From Pelagophyceae sp. CCMP2097 (Eukaryota; Sar; Pelagophyceae), in NCBI GenBank assembly GCA_026770575.1, contig MU657512.1, forward strand, positions 27,646 to 38,970: a stretch of 11,325 bases of DNA. Reading direction: 5' to 3'. The notes beneath the pieces are model-generated. The model worked only from the letters and a program-made list of their open reading frames with translations, had not been told where the DNA came from and searched no databases. Positions 5,887 through 11,325 of this stretch are shown one piece after another. Position numbers and translations under genes: made by a program. Position 1 is the stretch's first letter; each line of letters opens with the position of its first letter.

Positions 5887-7585
5887 ATGGGCAAGCATCC
5901 GCTCGTGGAGGCGGCGCTGTGCGGGACGGCGGCGCTGGGTTTCTGGCTGGCCTCGCGCGTCGTGCGCTACCGACGAAGGAAGCAAGGGACCTTTCTCGAC
6001 CCAGACTTTGTGCCGTTCGACGTCAGGTCCGTCGTATGATTGCCGCAGTAAAAATACACCGCTGCAGGATAGGTCTGGCCTGACTCGTTTGCGAAAAAGG
6101 GGCGACCGCGAGTGGCGCTGGGCTTTCCTGAGCTGCGGCCGGGTCGCCCACGACTTTGCAAACGCGCTCAAGACGGTGGACGGCGCGGTCCTGCACGTGG
6201 TAGCCACGCGAGACGAATCGTGCGTGGACCATCGTGCGGGGACCAGCGTGTGCAGGGATGCTGGGACCGCCACAAAGAGGAGGCCTCCGCTCCGGGACGC
6301 TTCCCCGACTAGGCAGCTGGCTCGCGCTCATGCGTTTGCGCGGGCGCACGGGTTTGACAATGCCGTTGGAACGTATGCCGAAGCGCTGAAAGACCCGGAT
6401 GTCGACGTCGTCTACTTGTCTGCCATGCACAGTGACCGCGTCACGCACGTGACGCAAATCCTCAACGCGGGCAAGCACGTCCTCGTGGAGAAGCCGCTGG
6501 CCTGCAATTTTAAAGACGCGGAGAAGCTGGTGGCGTTGGCGAAAGAGAAGAAACTGTTCTTAATGGAAGGTACGTGGACCCGCTTCTTCCCAGCTGGTAT
6601 CGGGTCCCGTAGGCATGTGGACGCGGTTCTTCCCCGCCGTGGAAAAGGCGCGCGAGTTGATGGAGTCTGGCGTGATTGGCGCGGTGACGGGGGTGATGTC
6701 GGACTTTGCCTTTGATGCGGGAGATGTGGGGAACTACCCTTCCGACTTAACAAACACTTGCAGCGGAGACCCAATCTACCACAAAGCCATCGGCGGCGGC
6801 GCTCTATTGTGGGCGGGGCCGTACCCGCTCGCAGCGGGCATGCTGCCGTTTCGTGAAGCGCCTCTGACAATCGCCGCCGCGGGAGTGACGGACCCGATGA
6901 CAAACGTTGAATTGTCGTGCGCAGTCACGCTGACGTACGACAAGCCCGGCGGCGCTTACACAGCGCCGCGCGAAACGGGCTGTGAGTCCCTTGCCCGGGA
7001 AGTCTCTCGAGCGGTGGCCTCGTGCGCCGTCGTCGCGCCCCACTCCGCCGGTAGGCCCACCGCGCGGCGCGACGGTGTCGTGCTACACTGCTGTCGACGC
7101 TGCGAGTTCGGAGACTACGACTTATATTGGGACGCACGGCCGTATCATCATCCAGTCCCCGGGCCATTGCCCGACCAAGCTCAGCGTCTCCTTGAAAGGC
7201 CGCGGCCGAAACGCAAAGGCGGCTTTCGACTTTGAGTACGCCTTTCCGCGCATGGCGTGGTCGGCGAGACGGATCGGAAAGAGATTGTCGATCTTTCAGC
7301 AGCAACCGTTTTTCTACTACCCGAACAGCAATGGTTTCTGCTACGAGGCCGCCGCCCTGCAAAGGTGCCTCGAGGCCGGCCTGACGGAAGCGCCGCAATA
7401 CACCAACGAGGAGTGCTTGAGGTGTGTCTTGCCTTGGAAAGCGACCCTTGGCTGACGACCTTCTTCTTCTGCTTGGAAAGTTGCTTGGAAAGTTGCTTGG
7501 AAAGGACCCTTGGCTGACGACCGCCTTTAGGACGCTGAAGACCATCGACGAAGCGAAGCGCCTCATGGCGGCGCGGCTCCCCTGA
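5887..7585 (+). CDS. Membrane-anchored Gfo/Idh/MocA oxidoreductase, dihydrodiol-dehydrogenase-like, six exons
   Basis: Rossmann-fold NAD(P)-dependent oxidoreductase closest in motifs to dimeric trans-1,2-dihydrodiol dehydrogenase (DHDH); the substrate is unknown. Exons: 5887-6026 (boundary uncertain), 6073-6219, 6313-6569, 6613-6981, 7055-7421 and 7531-7585, about 444 aa against ~334 for animal DHDH. Residues ~5-27 are one hydrophobic span followed by RYRRRKQG: an N-terminal anchor. Then come RWAFLSCGRVAHDFANAL (nucleotide-binding turn), GKHVLVEKPLA with the catalytic-site Lys, FLMEG-MWTRFFPA joined across intron 3, GGALLWAGPYPL, YIGTHGRIII and the C-terminal helix TLKTIDEAKRLMAARL. The usual GALLD Asp is Trp; the Tyr four residues on is kept. 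For intron 1, 6027-6072 (CAG|GTCCGT...ATAG) is my choice; 6034-6112 or 6034-6067 also keep frame. The start at 5887 has G at -3. An in-frame ATG at 5695 would overlap the neighbouring gene and was not used. Confidence 0.9.
6220..6247. repeat. 14-nt tandem repeat at the start of oxidoreductase intron 2
   Basis: GTGCGTGGACCATC (6220-6233) and GTGCGGGGACCAGC (6234-6247) match at 12 of 14 positions. The first copy includes the splice donor GTGCGT, so the donor region itself is duplicated. Confidence 0.75.
6570..6612 (+). repeat. Intron 3 of the oxidoreductase carrying a diverged copy of the following exon's start
   Basis: The 43-nt intron starts GTACGT and ends CCGTAG. Positions 6569-6596 align without gaps to 6613-6640 of exon 4 preceded by the split G codon (about 22 of 28 identical). 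Both copies encode WTRFFPA; apart from one Thr/Met change the differences are at synonymous third positions (ACC/ACG, CGC/CGG, CCA/CCC, GCT/GCC). Splicing joins FLMEG to MWTRFFPA as in the family; read-through would shift the frame because 43 is not a multiple of 3. Confidence 0.85.
7432..7522. repeat. Nested direct repeats filling oxidoreductase intron 5
   Basis: The 109-nt intron (7422-7530) contains two copies of a ~28-nt segment, 7432-7460 and 7495-7522, sharing CTTGGAAAG and GACCCTTGGCTGACGACC and differing by one inserted C. Between them are tandem 12-nt units GCTTGGAAAGTT (7471-7482, 7483-7494) that run into the second long copy. Confidence 0.95.
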
Positions 7586-7930
7586 GCGTTTGCTAAAGGA
7601 CATTCTTGATTTGAACCGCCGGCGCTCGTCGCGACGCGTTGCGCGTTGGCGCACAGCTTTGCAAAGCTTTGGCGCACGCGTTCTGCTTCGCCCAAAAGTA
7701 GTATTTTCGTTGAACCTCTCGTTTGACGTTTCCGTTGAGTTGATTTACGTAGTGCTTGAAGTATCTCAAGTCTTGCCCGCGTCCGCGCCGAGGCCGGGGC
7801 GCGCGCGTTTTGGCGGCGGAGAGGCATGTGGAGAGGCTTCGTCTCGTGTCGCCTGCGCGGCCGGCTCTGCGGCGAGAGAGGCTGATTGTCGTCGGTCAGA
7901 TCGTTGAGTTTGTTGATACATCCCCATAGG
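7586..7930. promoter_or_regulatory. Intergenic: 3' flank of the oxidoreductase and promoter side of the plastid-protein gene
   Basis: No coding exon is supported here. The notable structure is the palindrome flanked by direct repeats at 7646-7677. A further short inverted repeat, CTTGA AGTATC TCAAG, lies near 7756-7771. The promoter role is inferred only from lying upstream of the ATG at 7931. Confidence 0.4.
7646..7677. repeat. 14-bp perfect palindrome between 9-bp direct repeats
   Basis: TTGGCGCAC (7646-7654), then the perfect palindrome AGCTTTGCAAAGCT (7655-7668), then TTGGCGCAC again (7669-7677), with no gap. The arrangement resembles a target-site duplication around a tiny palindromic insert, or a symmetric factor-binding site. 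Confidence 0.9.
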
Positions 7931-8610
7931 ATGCGTTGCTTCATGATGTTCTTCGCGGCCCTGCTGTCGGCCGTACGTCATTCGTCAAGAATTCCGTATG
8001 TGATGGTCTGCCTAGGACGCCTTCAGCCCGGTCTCGCAGCAAAAGTCCCTCGCCGTCACGCGCACCGGTGAGTCAGTCAACCATGTCACGACGACGACCC
8101 CGGCGCCCCCCGACGCCCCGCGTAGCGTCCCCGGCCGTGCGCAACATGCAGGCGACGCGCATCGTGCGATGCGGCGTCTTTCCAGCGGGGCGTGTCTCCC
8201 CGCAGCGGGGAGTGTCTCCGCGCGCCTCCAAGGCGGCCCCTCGACGCTCTTTGTTTAGGCCGCTACGCCGAAGATGGAGGTCTGGTCGGAGAAGAACTTC
8301 CGTTTGACCCTCCTCGCCGCCGTCGGCCTCCCCGTCGTCCGACGCAGCGTCCCGTAAACGTGGGGGCGCCCTCTTCGAGGGGCGGCTGAGGCCCTCGTCC
8401 ATGGCAGGGCATATTCGAACAAAAGCCGACACGAGAGCTTTGTCGAAGAGTTTTCAAGCTTTGGCGCCTTCACGCCTCGTCTAGGTCGGCATCGTCACCC
8501 CCCCGGACACGGCCATCGCGGCCGCCCTGCCGCTCGCCATCGCCGCCGTGTTCATCTACATCTTCGTCGACCTCCTCGTCGCCGCGACGCCGCAGGGCGA
8601 GGAACAGTAA
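7931..8610 (+). CDS. Small plastid-targeted membrane protein, five exons
   Basis: Exons: 7931-7972, 8016-8067, 8126-8163, 8259-8333 (end uncertain) and 8485-8610, about 110 aa. Exon 1 is a signal peptide (MRCFMMFFAALLSA). Exon 2 begins DAFSPVSQQKS, so the junction reads SADA-FSP, like the heterokont ASAFAP plastid motif where cleavage exposes Phe. A basic, Ser/Thr-containing transit-like stretch follows (about 17-47: TRTASPAVRNMQATRI). The mature part has KMEVWSEKNFR, then FRLTLLAAVGLP, and a strong C-terminal membrane helix TAIAAALPLAIAAVFIYIFV ending GEEQ. Exons 4 and 5 are GC3-rich in these frames. Donors 1-3 are GTACGT, GTGAGT and GTGCGA; intron 4 needs a weak phase-0 donor (GTCGTC at 8334 or GTCCGA at 8337), while the better-looking GTAAAC at 8354 breaks the frame. 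Probably a thylakoid or envelope protein; I do not recognise the family. Confidence 0.75.
8183..8222. repeat. 20-nt tandem duplication in intron 3 of the plastid-protein gene
   Basis: CAGCGGGGCGTGTCTCCCCG (8183-8202) is followed at once by CAGCGGGGAGTGTCTCCGCG (8203-8222), 18 of 20 identical, within intron 8164-8258. Confidence 0.9.
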
Positions 8611-9022
8611 GCCGAAGGAGCAGCAATGCCCGGCTTTGTGGTAATAAGATATCACCGCACGCTACCTTTGATACCGAACTCCGATGGAACACCGGGGCAC
8701 CAAGAGGGGCACGCTCCCGGGAAACAGAGGCCGGCTGTTCGAGGGCCGCCTTCGGGGACGCGCGCCGTCCGCCGCCGTGGACGATTTTCTGCCCTGCCGC
8801 GAGCGTTTCCGCCCTGCTGCGCGCCGGCCTTGCTGCCGCCTCTATACGCGCCCGGCGGCGCTCCGGGGGCGATCGCCTCTCCACGCACCGAGGTCGCGCG
8901 CGCGGCGGATCGCGGCAGCTGGCCATGGCGCGGGATCCGTGTGCTTTGAACAAATCCATTTCCAAGTGGAAAGTTAGGGATTCACCGGCTCCAGGGCGCG
9001 ACCTCCGTCTCGTGCACGCGCC
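8611..9022. other. Intergenic region before the secretory-protein gene
   Basis: About 410 nt with no supported exon on either strand. It should hold the 3' end of the plastid-protein gene and the promoter of the next gene. The only structure noted is a small hairpin, TTTCCA AG TGGAAA, at 8959-8972, about 50 nt before the ATG. Confidence 0.45.
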
Positions 9023-10226
9023 ATGCTGCGGTTCTCGGCCCTCGCTCTCCTGGCGCTCGTTAGCGCGGCGCCGGCGCCGGCGGCGTTCAAGCTGATCGTG
9101 AAGAACACGGGAAATGAAGACTTGGGCATATACTTTATGGTGAGCGCTATACGGATTCCCTAGACGTCTTCCACGACGCACGCCCCTCTTGCGGTCGGCC
9201 GCGAGTACGCTCCAGAGCAAAATCCCCGAAAATCAAGGGCGTTCCGGCGGGCCCTTGGAAGGCCCGGCAAACGCGTCGAAAGCGCGGAGGCGTGACCCGT
9301 CTGCAAAACACTAACGTTTGCAAAACCCTCACACGCTTGCACGCAGGCGAACCTCGACAACGGTGACCTCGCGCTCTACGACGGCACCGAGGCGTGCGTG
9401 GCGCGCGGCGGGGAAACGTTGCTGTGCGAGAGGCCGCCTCGTGTTTTGTGAATACGGCGGGCCCGAGACGCTACAGACCGCCTCGAGACGAAGTGAGGCG
9501 GCGCTCGAGAGGACTCGAGGCCGTAGAGAAAGGACATCAAGGGCCTGCCTCGGAAGGGCGCGATGGCCCTCGAGAGCCGCGGTGGCCTTGCCATGGATTC
9601 GATGGAATATGCCGATAAGACGGATTTAGTTTCGTCGACGTCGTCGCCCCCGGCGCCTCCCTCGGCCGCTACATCGCCTTCAACGACACGTTCACCTTCC
9701 GCTCGGGCGACATGAAGTGGCGGGTGAGCCGCCTTGGAACAAGAAAAGGCACGCCTTCAAACGCGGTCCGCAGGCGCGCGTTTCCTTTTACCAGCACGAC
9801 GACGAGGACCAACCCTACAAGGTATACTCTTCGTCTGCACCTCTTTCCCGGGATATAAAGAATCGACCCGCAAATCATCAGGTCTCCATCCACAACATCA
9901 TGACGGAGGACGGCGCCGAGCCCATCGAGCTGCAGTGCGTCTGTTTGCGGGGGGCGGGGTCCGATAAGGTCCTTTGACGGTCCCTATACGGACGGTCCTG
10001 CCCGGTCCCTTGAATGTCCTCGGCGGTCCCTAGACGGTCTCGACGGTCCTGCAAGGCCCCTCGACGTTTCTCGACTAGGCACCATGACGAAGCTTTCATT
10101 TGGATAGACCCTAGCCACCACATGACGCACTCCGCCGCGGGAGGCAACGCCTTTAGCTTGCGAGACCTGAAGCACAACGACCGCGTCTCCTTCGACGTGC
10201 ATACGCTGGACAACGAGGAACTCTGA
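9023..10226 (+). CDS. Secreted or ER-lumen protein of unknown family, six exons
   Basis: Exons: 9023-9139, 9347-9423, 9630-9723, 9774-9821, 9882-9934 and 10079-10226, total 178 aa, all joining in phase with GT-AG ends (introns 207, 206, 50, 60 and 144 nt). Residues 1-20 (MLRFSALALLALVSAAPAPA) are a clear signal peptide. The mature part begins AFKLIVKNTGNEDLGIYFM and continues with short beta-strand-like segments: GDLALYDGTEACVARGGE, DVVAPGASLGRYIAFNDTF, ARVSFYQHDDEDQPYK, VSIHNIMTEDGAEPIELQ and HHDEAFIWIDPSHHM. The C-terminus is DNEEL, near but not equal to a KDEL-type ER-retention signal. It is acidic and His-rich (HHDE, HHMTH), so metal binding is conceivable. Exon 2 could instead end at 9417 (donor GTTGCT), removing two residues. 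No transmembrane helix follows the signal peptide. I do not recognise a family; an all-beta lumenal domain is my inference. Confidence 0.8.
9969..10058. repeat. Degenerate CGGTCC short repeat in intron 5 of the secretory-protein gene
   Basis: CGGTCC or a one-base variant occurs at about 9969, 9978, 9993, 10003, 10024, 10035 and 10044, spaced 9-21 nt, often as GACGGTCC followed by C or T. It fills most of the 144-nt intron (9935-10078). Confidence 0.8.
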
Positions 10227-10840
10227 TGGCGGCCAAGACGCTCTCTGTACAAAAGACACTCTCCCCGCTCCGTCGCGTCCCTCTCCCAGCCTCGCGACGC
10301 ACCAAGAGCCGATTTCCGGCGGCAGCCCGGGCTTGGCGGTCCGGTAAACTTGTACCTCGGACTCGGAAGCGGTGCAGGCACCGGAGAAGTCTACTGCCAA
10401 GCCCCATCCCAGCCTGCACGGCCGGCCGGCGCTACCTGCGCCGTAGACAGCGGCTCGATGCGCGGCGCCGCCGCGCTCCCGGCTCGACGTCGACCTCGGT
10501 CCCTCGAGGGCCGGGGCCCGCGCGAAATCGCCTAAACTGCAGATACCCGCTCGTTGAACTTACGACCGCGAGAGTCGCCGGGCGACTCGGGCCGACGCGG
10601 TGGGCGGACGACCGCGACCGATGGACGCGCAGCAAAGAAAACGCCGCGCAGCGGCCACCCGTTACTAATGCTGGTTTGTTTCGTTGTGACGCAGCCGCCG
10701 CCGGACCGCGGCCGCTGTACATCGCCGCAGCCGCGCAGCGAACCGGCAACGCGCGCGCCACTACGCCGACAAGCAACGCCATCGCGCGCATCGCCGCCGT
10801 TGCGATAAATTTTGTGCGATCTAGAAACGTCCGTTGAGAT
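10227..10840. other. Intergenic GC-rich stretch after the secretory-protein gene
   Basis: A long plus-strand open frame (10226-10837) overlaps the stop codon of the preceding gene, but it is Arg/Ala/Pro-rich without GC3 bias or motifs, so I do not call it. An 8-bp inverted repeat, GAGTCGCC (10572-10579) G GGCGACTC (10581-10588), is the only clear structure. The region probably begins with the 3' UTR of the gene ending at 10226. Confidence 0.45.
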
Positions 10841-11191
10841 CGTTATCGTTGTAACTATTACCATTTTCAGCATTCTTTAACTTTTCATAAATTTATTTGC
10901 TCACAATTTCAACAATTCCAATAAATTAACTGGCTGTAAGAGCGCTATTCTGTAATTTCGGACAACAACTGTGAAACATGTAAAATGAGGTTAACGCCCC
11001 TATTTTCAAGCCATCATATTATATTCCGAGGAATTTTCGCGAATCACGATTCCAGGAATTGCATGTAATTCGCGGAAACTTTGGTGAAAGCCGAAACTTG
11101 AAGTATCTGTACCGAAGTTTGAAGAAGCAGAAGGTCGAAACTTGAAAAAAACAGTGTAGCAGAACCCGAAAACAGGAAGCAAGCAAGGAAC
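10841..11191. promoter_or_regulatory. AT-rich island upstream of the last gene
   Basis: Composition changes sharply here from GC-rich to AT-rich and returns to GC-rich at the ATG at 11192. It contains the palindrome ATAAATTTAT (10887-10896), a TATTATATTCC stretch near 11017-11026, an inverted repeat TTTTCGCGAAT (11034-11044) / ATTCGCGGAAA (11068-11078) with one mismatch, and three related GAAACTTGAA or CGAAGTTTGAAG motifs between about 11090 and 11145. It is best read as promoter plus 5' UTR of the gene starting at 11192. Confidence 0.5.
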
Positions 11192-11325
11192 ATGTCCGAC
11201 GCGGAGTCGAACCGGCCGGCGGCGAACGTGCGCCCCCCTCCCGAGATGCATGCGTCTCGCCGCGTCGGTGCTTTGCGCGTCGTGGTTCAAGCCGTCTCGT
11301 CAGGCCGCGAAGAAACAAAAGTTCG
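11192..11325 (+). CDS. 5' end of an unidentified gene, cut by the window edge
   Basis: The ATG at 11192 has a good eukaryotic context (GGAACATGTC, A at -3) and opens a frame with no stop to the window end. The first codons are GC3-rich: MSDAESNRPAANVRPPPEM. GC3 falls after about 11250, and GTCGGT at 11264 (the same donor as NTF2 intron 1) could end exon 1 in phase 0 after the codons for ASRR. The product cannot be named from this much sequence; the N-terminus looks disordered and is not a signal peptide. Confidence 0.5.
   Translation, partial: MSDAESNRPAANVRPPPEMHASRRVGALRVVVQAVSSGREETKV

Noticed and set aside
5695..5889. Upstream in-frame ATG for the oxidoreductase
   Set aside because: It would overlap the start of the divergent gene, and the added residues lack GC3 bias and hydrophobic character; 5887 fits better.
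4910..6715. Plus-strand open frame of 601 codons spanning two genes
   Set aside because: Its first part is antisense to the Q-rich gene; its end coincides with real oxidoreductase exons only because introns 2 and 3 happen to lack stops in that frame.
10226..10837. Open frame overlapping the TGA of the secretory-protein gene (ATGG after TGA)
   Set aside because: Operon-like overlap has no meaning in this spliced eukaryotic setting, and the product is Arg-rich without motifs.
7755..11110. Shared string CTTGAAGTATCT near 7756 and 11098
   Set aside because: A 12-nt match between two places in an 11-kb window is expected by chance.
1..11325. CRISPR arrays, bacterial operons, phage or transposase genes
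   Set aside because: No regularly spaced identical repeats, Shine-Dalgarno-linked gene strings or transposase motifs were seen; genes are spliced and eukaryotic.

Overview
The window looks like GC-rich, gene-dense nuclear DNA from a photosynthetic eukaryote, most likely a stramenopile microalga of the pelagophyte kind (for example an Aureococcus relative). This is inference from four things. The genes are split by short GT-AG introns (about 43-207 nt). Exon codons strongly prefer G or C in the third position. One gene starts with a two-part plastid presequence containing a DA-FSP junction, like the heterokont 'ASAFAP' motif. The first gene has the MYND + RING-like + Sel1-repeat layout that I recall as abundant in pelagophyte algae. 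Nothing looks bacterial, viral or CRISPR-like. Because of the introns, most real genes had to be rebuilt exon by exon from splice sites, reading phase, GC3 and family motifs.

Layout: (1) 320-1366 (+) is a MYND/RING-like/Sel1-repeat gene broken by two small frameshift sites, followed in frame by a fossil of another Sel1 repeat (1424-1522). (2) 1523-2703 is GC-rich DNA with a 16/19-nt minisatellite and no gene I can support. (3) 2704-3565 (-) is a complete five-exon NTF2 gene (121 aa, RanGDP import). (4) 3896-5723 (-) is a three-exon gene for a ~564-residue Gln/Pro/Tyr/Gly/Trp-rich disordered protein. (5) 5887-7585 (+) is a six-exon Gfo/Idh/MocA oxidoreductase close to dimeric dihydrodiol dehydrogenase, with an added N-terminal membrane anchor; it is head-to-head with gene 4 across 163 nt. 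(6) 7931-8610 (+) is a small plastid-targeted membrane protein of about 110 aa. (7) 9023-10226 (+) is a six-exon secreted or ER-lumen protein of 178 aa, family not recognised. (8) 10227-11191 is intergenic and ends in an AT-rich island just before a new gene that starts at 11192 (+) and leaves the window.

The genes do not form a pathway; this is a stretch of unrelated housekeeping and lineage-specific genes. The most unusual signal is in the introns. Intron 3 of the oxidoreductase is largely a diverged copy of the start of the next exon, as expected if the intron arose by tandem duplication. At least five other introns in four genes carry short tandem direct repeats. I did not find a novel multi-gene system.
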